Part shown: positions 34,665 to 44,339 of the stretch, piece after piece | Numbering within the stretch: position 1 is the first letter of the stretch | How the letters are laid out: each line of letters begins with the position of its first letter | NCBI GenBank assembly: GCA_963634745.1 | Contig: CAVHCX010000020.1 | Span: 1-57,204 of the forward strand | Source: CAKRJP01 sp963634745 | GTDB lineage: Bacteria > Bacillota > Clostridia > Lachnospirales > Lachnospiraceae | Direction: 5' to 3' | DNA length: 57,204 nt | Notes under the pieces: model-generated | Seen by the model: the letters and a program-made list of their open reading frames with translations, nothing else | What the model was told of the DNA's origin: nothing | Database searches by the model: none | Translations under genes and position numbers: made by a program

Positions 34665-36566
34665 ATGATTCAAAGTGGCGATATTCTGGCCGGAAACTAC
34701 CAGATTTTGAGGGAGATCGGTAGTGGAGGCACAGGAATTATATATTTGGCTATGCATCTTCATTTGCGGAAGAAGGTGGTGGTAAAAAAGATTAAGGATC
34801 ATTTTGTGGGTCAGGTAAATGCCAGGGCAGAGGTGGATATCTTAAAAAATTTGCATCATAGCAATCTGCCCCAGGTCTATGATTTTCTGGTCATTGATTC
34901 CAGCGTTTATACGGTCATGGAATATATCGAGGGCATGGATCTTAAGCAGTATCTGGACCGGGGATATTCCTTCCCGGAGGACCTTCTTAAGGGCTGGCTT
35001 AGAGATCTTTGCCAGGTCCTTGATTATCTTCACAGTCAGAATCCGCCCATTCTTCACAGTGACATTAAGCCGGCCAACCTTATGGTAGATGAAAAATTTC
35101 GAATCTACCTGATTGATTTTAATATTTCTATCGACGGGGAAAATTCCAAGGATGTCCAGGGTATCAGCCAGTGGTATGCGGCTCCGGAGCAGTATCAAAA
35201 TGCCATGGAGGTTTTAAGCGGTCACGCTCCCAAGTACCGGCTGGATGGCAGGATGGATCTCTATAGTCTGGGAGCTACCTTCTATCATCTCATGACAGGA
35301 AGGATGCCTATGATAGATCCAAATACAGGCGAGGTGCCGGATATTTTAAATTATGAGATTCCCTACAGTGATGGCCTAAAGTCTGTGATTTCTAAGGCTA
35401 TGAAAAAGGATCCGGCAAAGAGGTTTCCTTCTGCTAAGAAGATGCTTCAGGCTGTGGAAAATACGGAAAAGATGGATCCGGTCTACCGGCGCTATGAGAG
35501 ATGGCAGATCGGAAGCATTTTCCTTTGGCTTGTGATTCTTATTTTAGGAGGCTCCTGCATTTACTATGGAAATTGGCAGCGGACAGTGGAAAAGTGGCAG
35601 GCTGCCTATGAGGAGCTTTATGTAAGCGTAGAAAATGAGGATGAGGTCCAGATTGTAAAGCAGGGGACAAACATGGTGAATTCCTTTGCTTTTCGTGGAT
35701 ATCTTAAGAAAAATGTGGATAAAAAAGCAGAAATTCTCCATGTTGTGGGAGACAGCTACTTCCGACAGGAAAAATTTGACCAGGCGGAAATTTATTATAA
35801 GGATGCTTCTAGACTCAAGAATTCTTCGGAGGAATATTTCAGTGATTTTATTATATGTTTAATTCGAGAAGGGGATATCAATAGGGCTAAAATACTTATG
35901 GATTCAGGAGGAGAACAAGTCTTATCTCAGGGGGAGAATCACTTGATCATGGCGGAGACTTCCTATGCCCAGGATCAGGATGAAGAGGCCTTGGAATCTT
36001 TGGACTTTGTAGATTCCCTTCCTACTACAGAGGAAAATAAGGATACAAAAAGAAGGGCCGGGGAGCTTGCGGCAGAGATCTACGAATCTCAGGAAAATTA
36101 TGAGGAAGCCATGGATGCTATGGAGGATGTGCTTTTGTATGATTCTTCCAAGGGAGTTCTTAGAAAGACCGGCCAGCTTGCGGTGAAGGCAGCTTCTGAC
36201 AGTGAAAATAAGGCGGAGTATTTTTTAAATAAAGCACTGGATTGTTATAGCAAGCTCAACCAGCTGGAAAATCCAAGTTATCAGGATCGCCTGAACCTGG
36301 CTACGGTAAAGAGGGGGCTTGGAGATTATGAGGGCAGCAATGAGATCTTAAAGGCTCTGGAAAATGAGTATGGGGATGAATATGAGATCCCTATGTGGCA
36401 GTGTTACAACTACCTTAGCATGGCTAAGAAGAATAATAGCTATAACAAGATTCAGTCGGATCTTAATTTTCAATATAATGCAGCCAAGCATAATTATGAT
36501 GCCTCCGGGGAGACCAATGAGGATATGGAGGAACTGATAGAAGCAATGAAAGCCTTGGAAAAATAG
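34665..36566 (+). CDS. membrane Ser/Thr kinase-like protein with TPR region
   Basis: 633 residues. Kinase domain about 8-265: Gly loop IGSGGTGIIYLA, VVVKKIK, catalytic loop ILHSDIKPANLMV (HSD instead of HRD), metal-binding LIDFNIS (DFN instead of DFG) and YAAPEQYQ. The catalytic Asp, Asn and metal Asp remain, so activity is possible but reduced or altered. A membrane segment follows (about 284-303, IGSIFLWLVILILGGSCIYY) and a C-terminal region of TPR-like helices. The layout again resembles EssB. Follows a terminator hairpin, behind GGAAGGAG. Confidence 0.87.
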   Translation: MIQSGDILAGNYQILREIGSGGTGIIYLAMHLHLRKKVVVKKIKDHFVGQVNARAEVDILKNLHHSNLPQVYDFLVIDSSVYTVMEYIEGMDLKQYLDRGYSFPEDLLKGWLRDLCQVLDYLHSQNPPILHSDIKPANLMVDEKFRIYLIDFNISIDGENSKDVQGISQWYAAPEQYQNAMEVLSGHAPKYRLDGRMDLYSLGATFYHLMTGRMPMIDPNTGEVPDILNYEIPYSDGLKSVISKAMKKDPAKRFPSAKKMLQAVENTEKMDPVYRRYERWQIGSIFLWLVILILGGSCIYYGNWQRTVEKWQAAYEELYVSVENEDEVQIVKQGTNMVNSFAFRGYLKKNVDKKAEILHVVGDSYFRQEKFDQAEIYYKDASRLKNSSEEYFSDFIICLIREGDINRAKILMDSGGEQVLSQGENHLIMAETSYAQDQDEEALESLDFVDSLPTTEENKDTKRRAGELAAEIYESQENYEEAMDAMEDVLLYDSSKGVLRKTGQLAVKAASDSENKAEYFLNKALDCYSKLNQLENPSYQDRLNLATVKRGLGDYEGSNEILKALENEYGDEYEIPMWQCYNYLSMAKKNNSYNKIQSDLNFQYNAAKHNYDASGETNEDMEELIEAMKALEK

Positions 36567-36579
36567 GGAGAAGCAAAAG

Positions 36580-36711
36580 ATGAGCGGAATGACTTATATA
36601 GTTATAGGAGTCTTGATAGCGATTTTGGGAAGCCTGGGATTTGCCGGCTTGCAGATTTATATCATGAGAAAAAAGAAGCAGATGAAAGAGCAATATCATA
36701 TTTACCAGTAA
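36580..36711 (+). CDS. small single-pass membrane protein, 43 residues
   Basis: Reads MSGMTYIVIGVLIAILGSLG, continues with FAGLQIYIMRKKKQMKEQYH and ends IYQ. A GGGAG ribosome binding site lies 9 bases upstream and the gene fits between kinase 2 (13 bp) and the TPR protein (15 bp). Hydrophobic helix at residues 5-28 followed by a basic cytoplasmic tail. Family unknown. EssA is also a small membrane protein but is larger, so I do not equate them. Confidence 0.7.
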   Translation: MSGMTYIVIGVLIAILGSLGFAGLQIYIMRKKKQMKEQYHIYQ

Positions 36712-36726
36712 GCAGGAGGAAAGGTT

Positions 36727-38277
36727 ATGAATGATAAGAAGAGCAGGATTTTACTGATTGTATTGAGCTCGCTTTTGGTTATTGTGATTGGCATTATTGC
36801 CTTTATATTGATCAACAGTCATATGGTAGAGTCCCAGTATACAGCCTCCATTTCTCAGGCAGAGGAATATGTGAAGGCAAAAAATTATGAGGATGCCATT
36901 GTAGCTTACAAGGAAGCCTTGGAGATCGATCCGGACAGTGAGGATGCATATGTAGGACTTGCAGGCATTTACATTGAGATGGGAGATACCACCAATGCAA
37001 TTAGTATTGTAAATAAAGGTTTGGCAAGAATTGATTCTTCTATGTTAAGAGATACCTTGAACCGTCTAAATAGTAACAGTGAAGAGACCAAGGATCTGGT
37101 AGCAAAGGATTCGGACCAGATAGCTTTTAATACATCCTTTGAACAGAAAATTATATCTTATACTTTTGAAGATTTTAAGGACGAATTTGGTGCTGTGCAA
37201 AGTGCAACGATGGACAGCGACGGTTACCTGGAAGTGGTTCATAAGGGCCTTAATGCAGTTTGCTATTATAAAAATACTTCAGACAATAAAAAGATTTTGG
37301 ATACTTCCAAGAAGCTGCCTTATAAATCAGGAATGCCTGAGAAGATTCAGCTTAAGAACCTCTTATTGCTTTTCAGAAACTGGGAGGGCTATGTAAGTCT
37401 TGACAAGTTAGAGCTTCTGATCGGTAAGAAATTGGAACCTGTAAAGGAAGGCGACAGATACCTAGTGAAATTTGATGCCGGGGATTACATTATGAAGGTG
37501 GAAACGGATAAGGATGGCAAGATCACTTCCGAGACCGCTTGGAATGAGTTGACCCTCAAGAATGCAAATGAAGAAGAAAAGGGAAGCACCCTGGCCGGAG
37601 TTGTCACCAATGCAGTGACAGGAGACGGTGTTGCAAATGCGACTCTGACCTTTAGTCCGCAAGACGGGGATGCAACAGAAAAGACAGCTACTACTAACAG
37701 CAGCGGAGCCTTCAGTGCTGAACTGGAGCCGGCAAACTATGAGATTAAGATTACAGCAGACGGCTTTGAGGAAGAGACTTTTGAATTTGAGATACAAGAA
37801 GGAAGAAACTACAGCGGTGAGCAGTTTACCATTTCACCGGAGTTAGCAGAAGGAACTGCAAGAATCGTCCTGGAGTGGGGAGCAGAACCTGTGGATTTGG
37901 ATTCTTATTTATGGGGAACTTCAGGAAGCGGAGAAACCGTCGATGTAAGGTACTCCCATAAAGTAGCCAAATCCGGAGATACCGTTTTTGCAGAGCTGGA
38001 TCTTGATGATACTTCAGGGTATGGCCCGGAGACCACCACAATCTATGATTTATCCGGATCTTATGAGTTTAGGGTTGCAGATTTCAGAAGAACCGGAACC
38101 ATGGCAGCCAATGGAGCTACCGTAAAGGTATATCTTCCCGGAAAACCGGTAACTACCATCACTCTGGATAGCTCATCAGGGGTTGAGGATCTCTGGGACG
38201 TATGCGAGATTAATCATGGAGAACTTACCGTTTTAAATACTGCAGGAAATGCAAGTTGGAGAAATGCCAATAAATAA
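36727..38277 (+). CDS. membrane-anchored TPR protein with carboxypeptidase-regulatory-like domain
   Basis: 516 residues. N-terminal membrane anchor (about 7-30, ILLIVLSSLLVIVIGIIAFILI). TPR region about 40-110 (AKNYEDAIVAYKEALEIDPDSEDAYVGLAGIYIEMGD). A middle unknown domain, then at about 295-365 a CarboxypepD_reg-like Ig fold (LAGVVTNAVTGDGVANATLTF), and a C-terminal domain with LEWGAEPVDLDSYLWG, similar to YfaP/DUF2135-type proteins. Mostly extracytoplasmic. Starts behind AGCAGGAGGAAAGG and is followed at 14 bp by an FHA protein. The role in the locus is unknown; TPR suggests a protein-binding scaffold. Confidence 0.8.
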   Translation: MNDKKSRILLIVLSSLLVIVIGIIAFILINSHMVESQYTASISQAEEYVKAKNYEDAIVAYKEALEIDPDSEDAYVGLAGIYIEMGDTTNAISIVNKGLARIDSSMLRDTLNRLNSNSEETKDLVAKDSDQIAFNTSFEQKIISYTFEDFKDEFGAVQSATMDSDGYLEVVHKGLNAVCYYKNTSDNKKILDTSKKLPYKSGMPEKIQLKNLLLLFRNWEGYVSLDKLELLIGKKLEPVKEGDRYLVKFDAGDYIMKVETDKDGKITSETAWNELTLKNANEEEKGSTLAGVVTNAVTGDGVANATLTFSPQDGDATEKTATTNSSGAFSAELEPANYEIKITADGFEEETFEFEIQEGRNYSGEQFTISPELAEGTARIVLEWGAEPVDLDSYLWGTSGSGETVDVRYSHKVAKSGDTVFAELDLDDTSGYGPETTTIYDLSGSYEFRVADFRRTGTMAANGATVKVYLPGKPVTTITLDSSSGVEDLWDVCEINHGELTVLNTAGNASWRNANK

Positions 38278-38291
38278 GGAGGATTTATAAA

Positions 38292-38801
38292 ATGTTCATC
38301 TTTGTGGGCCTGTGTGCTCTACTTATCATTGGCGGTGTGATTCTTTATGTGCTTAAGTCTGCCGATGAAGCTAAAAAATATAAATATTATGATGCAGCCT
38401 ACAAGATGATCAAGGAGCATTGTCTGAATGAGGCTTTAAAAAATAAGCCTTTAAGGGAAATGGGGGGCCGGCGGATCATGGTCTACCTGGAGTGGAAAGA
38501 TCAGGAGGCCTATGGTTTTGTCTTTGATCCTGCCTATGGAATCCGGATCGGAAGGGACCCCAATAAGAATGAGATCTGTATCCGCCAGAATATTATTTCA
38601 TCCAGCCACTGCAAGCTTTATTTGGCGGATGGTGGCCTGGCCATCCAGGATTATGGATCAATTAACGGAACCTTTGTAAGACATGGGCTCTGGAAACACA
38701 GGGTAAATGGAAGTGAGTATCTCTATTCCGGAGACCGGATCCTTGTAGGAAATTTAAAAATTAAAGTCACTATATTTACATTTGATATGTCAAACATTTA
38801 A
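38292..38801 (+). CDS. membrane-anchored FHA-domain protein
   Basis: 169 residues: one N-terminal membrane segment (MFIFVGLCALLIIGGVILYVL), a linker helix, then an FHA domain about 80-160 with IRIGRDPNKNEICI, SSSHCKLYL and SINGTFVRHG, the residues that bind phosphothreonine. Directly precedes the EssC-like gene by 15 bp. Probable adaptor that recruits phosphorylated partners to the secretion ATPase. Confidence 0.9.
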   Translation: MFIFVGLCALLIIGGVILYVLKSADEAKKYKYYDAAYKMIKEHCLNEALKNKPLREMGGRRIMVYLEWKDQEAYGFVFDPAYGIRIGRDPNKNEICIRQNIISSSHCKLYLADGGLAIQDYGSINGTFVRHGLWKHRVNGSEYLYSGDRILVGNLKIKVTIFTFDMSNI

Positions 38802-38816
38802 GGGAGGCAGAAATTT

Positions 38817-41800
38817 ATGATATTAATGGTTTACAACAAGCAGATTTGTAAAGAATTTCTGCTTCCGAATATTCACAACGCAGATTATGAATTGACCCTG
38901 GAAAGGCAGATTTTTTCCTTCGAAAAAGATCTAAGACTGCAGCTTCAAAATTCCCAAAAGGGTTGGAAATTAATTTCTACGCCGGATTACAGTGTTCGGC
39001 TGGGGGAGGACAAGGAAGGAAGCCGTCTTCTTAAGGGGCAGGATATTTTAAATATTAAAAGCAAGAGGGGAGAAAGATTTCAGATCGTTGTGATTGATGA
39101 AGACTTCTTCTTCCCTGTTTGGAAAAAATATGATCTCAGCCAGATGAAAGAAATTTCGGTTGGTAAATCTGAGGGAAATATTATCCAGTACAACTATATG
39201 GATCTGCTTTCCACAAACCATGCGGGATTTATCCACCAAAGAGATGGTTGGTATGTGGAAGACTACAGCAGAAACGGAACTTTTTGTGGAAATCGTCGCA
39301 TCCAGGATAAAAGAAGGCTCCAGTTCGGAGACCATATTGAGATTTTCGGACTTCATATTCTCTTTCTTGGAAGAATGATGGCAGTGGGGACCTTTTATGG
39401 AGACCTGCTTGTAAAAGAAGATATTCTAAAGCCGGTCAGGATGCCTAAGATGGCTGTCAGAGATGCCAGTGAGATTAGGAAGAAGGAGACCAACTATTTC
39501 CACAGGTCTCCGAGAAATCTTCCGGCCATTTATAAGGACCCGGTGGAGATTGAGGCCCCTCCAGCACCCAAGCTTATGAAGGAGAAACCGGTGTTTTTAA
39601 CCATCGGGCCGGCATTTACCATGGCGATCCCCATGATGCTCGGCTGTGGTTTTGCAATTTTCGGTTCCAGATTGTCCGGATATACTTCCGGTGCCTTTAT
39701 GTATACCGGACTGATTACGGCAGTGGCTTCTGCCTTGGTTGGTGGCATCTGGGCGGTTATGAATTTAAACTATGCAAAGAAAGAGAGCACCCAGGAGGAG
39801 GAGCAGCGCTTTAATGCCTACAGCAATTACCTTATGGACCTTGCAGAGACTCTAAGAAAGCAGTATGGGGAAAATGTTGCGGCCTTAAATCAAATGTATC
39901 CTTCCGCCGCCCAATGTGTAAGATATGATCAGACGAATCCGCTTTTGTGGAATCGTAACTTTACCCATGAAGATTTTCTCTACGAGAGACTGGGTATGGG
40001 AGACCTTCCCTTCCAGGTGGATATTGAGATTCCGAAAGAAAAATTTACCTTGATTAATGACAGCCTGGCTTCAAAGCCCCGCATGATCAAGGAAGAATTC
40101 CAGACCCTAAAGAATGTCCCTGTTGGAATTTCGCTTACCGAGAAGCGGCTCATAGGTCTGGTAGGCGGGGATAAGAAAATCGGAGCCATCCAGATTATGC
40201 ACAGCCTTGTGGCGGGGATTACTGCCTCCCACAGTTATACTGACGTGAAGCTGGTATTTATCTATGATGATAAGGAGACTAGCGCGGCAAGAGACTGGGA
40301 GTGTATGCGGTGGTTTCCTCATGTCTGGTCGGAGGATAAGGGAACCCGATATATGGCTTCGACAAAACTCGAGAGAAATGATATTTTCTTTGAGCTATCT
40401 AACGTTATTCGGGGAAGAAGTCAGAACTCAAAAGAAATTCAAAATCAGAAGAAGAAAAATCTTCCGAAGCCCTACTATGTTTTATTTGTATCGGACCCTG
40501 CCCTTTTAGAGGGAGAAATTTTAGGAAAATATATTTACGAGGCCAGGGAAGAATACGGAATCACGACTTTTTTGATGGTGGAATCCTTAGAGCAGCTTCC
40601 CAATAGCTGTGAGGAAGTCATTGAAAACGATCCATATTTTACGGGCTTTTATAATCTTATGAATACCAGCAAGAAGAAGGAGCGTTTCCAGCCGGATTAT
40701 GTGGATCCCAAGGACCTTGATAACTTTGGAAAGCTTTTATCTGAAATCCGGGTCAATGAGGTGGAAAGCAGCAGTGAGATCCCGGCAAGCTTAGATTTCC
40801 TTGCTATGTATGAAGTGTCCTCCCCGAGAGAACTTAAAGTTCAGGAGCGGTGGAGACTCAATAGAAACTACCATACCATGCGGGCCCTGATCGGTAAGAA
40901 GGCCGGAAATACTAATTGTTACCTAGATATTCATGAGAAATTCCACGGACCTCACGGGCTTGTGGCAGGTACGACAGGTTCCGGTAAAAGTGAGACTCTG
41001 CAGACCTATATCTTGTCCTTGGCAGTAGAATTTTCCCCGGAGGATGTCAGCTTCTTTATCATCGACTTTAAGGGGGGCGGAATGGCCAATTTATTTTCCG
41101 ACCTTCCCCATCTGAGCGGACAGATTTCCAACCTGTCAGGAAACCAGGTACGCCGGGCTATGATCTCCATTAAGAGTGAGAACCAGAGAAGACAGCGGAT
41201 TTTCTCTGAGTACGGTGTAAATAATATTAACCTTTATACCAAGATGTATAAAAATCACGGGGCTCCCATTCCGATTCCCCATCTCTTTATCATTATCGAT
41301 GAGTTTGCGGAACTAAAGCGGGAGGAGCCGGAGTTTATGCGGGAGCTTATCAGTGTGGCCCAGGTAGGACGAAGCCTTGGTGTGCATTTGATTCTTGCGA
41401 CCCAGAAGCCAAGCGGTACCGTAGATGATAATATTTGGAGTAACTCCAGATTCCGCCTCTGCCTTAGGGTCCAGGACAGACAGGACAGTAATGATATGCT
41501 CCATAAGCCGGACGCTGCCTTTATTACCCAGGCCGGCCGGGGCTATCTGCAGGTGGGAAATGATGAAATCTACGAGCTCTTCCAGTCCGGTTACAGCGGT
41601 GCCATCTATGACGAGGAGTCCTGTGGAAAAGAAAATTATGCGGCCCTTCTGACCCGCACCGGCAAGGAGGAACTTACAGGTAGCAAGCGGAAGCTTTCTT
41701 CAGAAAATGGCAAGGAAAAGACAGAGCTTCAGGCAGTGATCGAGCATTTACAGGAAGTGACAAAAGAAGCGGGATACCAGAAATCTCCAAGACTTTGGCT

Positions 41801-43556
41801 TCCGGTTCTTAGCACAGAAATTTATCTGGACCAGTTAGAGGGATATTCTGCCGGAGTCTATGCTGCAGGCCGGTGGAAGGAGATGCCAAAGAAATGGAGC
41901 CTTACAAGTTTTGTGGGTCTCTATGATGACCCGGAGGGACAGGCGCAGAAGCCTCTGGAAATTAATTTATCAGAAGGGGGCCACCTGGCAGTGGTAGGAT
42001 CTGTTGTCAGCGGAAAGAGTACATTTTTACAGACCCTGATCTACTCTTTGATCAGCAAATATTCACCGGAGATTCTCCAGATGTATCTGGTGGACTATAG
42101 CTCCCAGCTTCTTTCAGCCTTTGAGCATGCCCCTCACGTTGGTGGCCTGGTCTATGACAACCAAGAAGAAAAACTGGATCGCCTGATCCATATGCTGGTA
42201 AGTCTTATGGACGAGAGAAAGAAACTTTTCGCCGGAGGAAATTACAGTCAGTATGTCCAGGTTCACGGGGTGACCCTTCCGCCTATTCTGCTAGCTCTTG
42301 ACAATTATGCTTCTTTTAGAGAGAAGACAAAAAATAAATACGACGATGTCATTATGCGGCTGGCCCGTGAGGGTGTGGGATATGGTATTTACCTGGTGAT
42401 TACAGCAGCAGGTTTTTCCATGGCGGAAATTCCATCCAGATTGGGGGACAACCTTCGCACGGTAGTTTCCCTGGAGCAGTCAGACAAATTTAAATACATG
42501 GAAGTTCTTCGCACCACCAAGATTCCGCTCTTGCCGGAAGTGGGCGTCAAGGGAAGAGGACTTGCCCTGGTGGATGGAAGAATCTTAGAGTTTCAAACAG
42601 CCCTTTCCCTTAAGGCCCAGGATGACTTTAACAGGGGACAGATCATTGATCAGTACTGCAAAGACATGGCAGAAGCCTGGACGGGAGTGGTGGCAAGAAA
42701 GATTCCGGAGATTCCGGAAAATCCGACCCTGACCCTCTTAAAAGAGAATCCGGATTACCGGGAGGCAGTGGCTTCCAAAAAAGTCCTTCCTTTTGGCTAT
42801 GGAATTCAAGATGCTTCTATTTATGGAGTACATTTAGACAGCACTTACTGTTATACTGTAAGTGGAAAGTCAAGAACGGGAAAGACCAACGTCTTAAAAT
42901 TATTACTCAGTGCTGCCCTTCAAAAGAAGGCCGAAATTTGTCTGGTGGAGAAGGATAGCTCAGAACTAAAATCTGTGCTTGAAACTGAGACAGGAACTGA
43001 GTTGGAAAACAAAACACTCCAGCTGGAAAATAGCAAGCTTAGCTATGTGACAGATTCCAAAGACCTCTTTGCTTATTTTGACCGGCTGATTCCGGAGTTT
43101 GTCCGCAGAAATAAGAAGAAGCACAAGCTTATGGATGAGGGACTTACGGAGGATGAAATCTTTAAGGAAATGAGTAAGGATAAGCCAATCTTTATTTTCC
43201 TGGGAGACCTAGCGGACTTTTTTACTATGGTCTACAAGCCGGGAGAGGGCGTTGGAAATATGTCCGGTTTCCTAGAAAATATTTTAGAAAAGGGAAGCCT
43301 TCACAATATTTACTTTATAGCTTCCCTCAAGGTGGAAGACCAGGGACTTCTTGGGACTTACCGGGGATATTCCTTATTTACTTCCTACCGAAAAGGCATC
43401 CATCTTGGTGGAAATCTGGCAGGGCAGAGGGTTTTCAAATTCCAGAATATTTCCTATATGGACCAGGCCAAGGCAGAAAAACGTGGCCTGGGCTATGTGC
43501 CGGATGAGGAAGAGGAGGACCGGGCAGTCAAGGTTATAGTTCCCCTTGCAAAATAA
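38817..43556 (+). CDS. essC: EssC-type FtsK/SpoIIIE ATPase of type VII secretion
   Basis: 1579 residues. N-terminal FHA-like region about 1-190 (second FHA clear: ISVGKSEGN, LSTNHAGFI, SRNGTF). Two membrane segments about 262-312 (FTMAIPMMLGCGFAIFGS and AFMYTGLITAVASALVGGIWAVM). Three P-loop domains follow: D1 Walker A AGTTGSGKSETLQ (about 716) with Walker B LFIIIDEFAEL; D2 GSVVSGKSTFLQ (about 1060) with LLALDNYASF; D3 SGKSRTGKTNVLK (about 1347) with FIFLGDLADFF. Only D1 keeps the Asp-Glu pair. It is the motor that drives WXG100 proteins across the membrane, and defines the locus as type VIIb-like. Confidence 0.94.
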   Translation: MILMVYNKQICKEFLLPNIHNADYELTLERQIFSFEKDLRLQLQNSQKGWKLISTPDYSVRLGEDKEGSRLLKGQDILNIKSKRGERFQIVVIDEDFFFPVWKKYDLSQMKEISVGKSEGNIIQYNYMDLLSTNHAGFIHQRDGWYVEDYSRNGTFCGNRRIQDKRRLQFGDHIEIFGLHILFLGRMMAVGTFYGDLLVKEDILKPVRMPKMAVRDASEIRKKETNYFHRSPRNLPAIYKDPVEIEAPPAPKLMKEKPVFLTIGPAFTMAIPMMLGCGFAIFGSRLSGYTSGAFMYTGLITAVASALVGGIWAVMNLNYAKKESTQEEEQRFNAYSNYLMDLAETLRKQYGENVAALNQMYPSAAQCVRYDQTNPLLWNRNFTHEDFLYERLGMGDLPFQVDIEIPKEKFTLINDSLASKPRMIKEEFQTLKNVPVGISLTEKRLIGLVGGDKKIGAIQIMHSLVAGITASHSYTDVKLVFIYDDKETSAARDWECMRWFPHVWSEDKGTRYMASTKLERNDIFFELSNVIRGRSQNSKEIQNQKKKNLPKPYYVLFVSDPALLEGEILGKYIYEAREEYGITTFLMVESLEQLPNSCEEVIENDPYFTGFYNLMNTSKKKERFQPDYVDPKDLDNFGKLLSEIRVNEVESSSEIPASLDFLAMYEVSSPRELKVQERWRLNRNYHTMRALIGKKAGNTNCYLDIHEKFHGPHGLVAGTTGSGKSETLQTYILSLAVEFSPEDVSFFIIDFKGGGMANLFSDLPHLSGQISNLSGNQVRRAMISIKSENQRRQRIFSEYGVNNINLYTKMYKNHGAPIPIPHLFIIIDEFAELKREEPEFMRELISVAQVGRSLGVHLILATQKPSGTVDDNIWSNSRFRLCLRVQDRQDSNDMLHKPDAAFITQAGRGYLQVGNDEIYELFQSGYSGAIYDEESCGKENYAALLTRTGKEELTGSKRKLSSENGKEKTELQAVIEHLQEVTKEAGYQKSPRLWLPVLSTEIYLDQLEGYSAGVYAAGRWKEMPKKWSLTSFVGLYDDPEGQAQKPLEINLSEGGHLAVVGSVVSGKSTFLQTLIYSLISKYSPEILQMYLVDYSSQLLSAFEHAPHVGGLVYDNQEEKLDRLIHMLVSLMDERKKLFAGGNYSQYVQVHGVTLPPILLALDNYASFREKTKNKYDDVIMRLAREGVGYGIYLVITAAGFSMAEIPSRLGDNLRTVVSLEQSDKFKYMEVLRTTKIPLLPEVGVKGRGLALVDGRILEFQTALSLKAQDDFNRGQIIDQYCKDMAEAWTGVVARKIPEIPENPTLTLLKENPDYREAVASKKVLPFGYGIQDASIYGVHLDSTYCYTVSGKSRTGKTNVLKLLLSAALQKKAEICLVEKDSSELKSVLETETGTELENKTLQLENSKLSYVTDSKDLFAYFDRLIPEFVRRNKKKHKLMDEGLTEDEIFKEMSKDKPIFIFLGDLADFFTMVYKPGEGVGNMSGFLENILEKGSLHNIYFIASLKVEDQGLLGTYRGYSLFTSYRKGIHLGGNLAGQRVFKFQNISYMDQAKAEKRGLGYVPDEEEEDRAVKVIVPLAK

Positions 43557-43577
43557 TTAAGAGACGAGAGTTTAGAT

Positions 43578-44303
43578 ATGATAGTAATGTTGATCTCTGA
43601 CAAAGAAAAAGATGAGCGAGGATATATCGTAAAGTACAGTAAGGACCTGGCAGGAAAATGGACGGAGGAGTCCTGGAAGATGCGCCAGTGCGAGAATTTA
43701 GAAGACCTGGAAGCTGTGGTGACAGAGGGTCTTAGGTACGATTTGATCTGCGTGGATATTACCATGAAGGGGGCCTTGGAGCTTACAAAAGAGCTTCGAA
43801 GAATTTCCCCCAGCTCCTATATTATCCTAATTGCCAGCCCCAAAATATCCCCGGTCATCTACATGAAACCCTCTATCGGAGCAGAGTCCTTGATGCTAAA
43901 ACCCCTGACCAAGCAGCAGATCGAGGAAGTTTTGGAGGAAGCAATTTCCACCTATGTAGAGCGCTTCTACGACTCCGACGAGAAGAAGGTTTTTGTGGTG
44001 GAGAATAAGGGAGAGCGCAAGCTTATAGACTATAAGAGCATCTTCTTTTTTGAATCCAGAGACAAGCGGGTCTTTGTAAATACCGGGGCGGAGGAATATG
44101 GATTTTATGATACCCTAGACCAGTTGGAGCAGCAGCTTTCGGAGACCTTTATACGCTGTCATAGAAGTTTCTTAATCAACAAGGAGAAGATATCCGATGT
44201 CTACTTGTCTCAGAACCGGATTCTTTTAAAAAGCGACTTTGAGATACCTTTATCCAGGACCTACAAGCCCAGTTTGAAGGAATTTATGAAATCGCGGGCC
44301 TAG
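43578..44303 (+). CDS. LytTR-family response regulator
   Basis: 241 residues. N-terminal receiver-like domain about 1-130: acidic start LISDKEKDE, Asp60 in LICVDITMKG, and Lys in LMLKPLTKQQIEE; somewhat divergent. C-terminal LytTR DNA-binding domain about 140-240: LIDYKSIFFFESRDKRVFVN, FIRCHRSFLINKEKISDVY, and IPLSRTYKPSLKEFM. No sensor kinase gene is nearby. Paired repeats that resemble LytTR operators lie upstream of 45202 and 49401, which makes this the likely activator of both promoters (inference). Starts 22 bp after essC. Confidence 0.92.
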   Translation: MIVMLISDKEKDERGYIVKYSKDLAGKWTEESWKMRQCENLEDLEAVVTEGLRYDLICVDITMKGALELTKELRRISPSSYIILIASPKISPVIYMKPSIGAESLMLKPLTKQQIEEVLEEAISTYVERFYDSDEKKVFVVENKGERKLIDYKSIFFFESRDKRVFVNTGAEEYGFYDTLDQLEQQLSETFIRCHRSFLINKEKISDVYLSQNRILLKSDFEIPLSRTYKPSLKEFMKSRA

Positions 44304-44339
44304 CTTGTTTTTGGGAATAAGGGAAAGGATTTATAGAAG

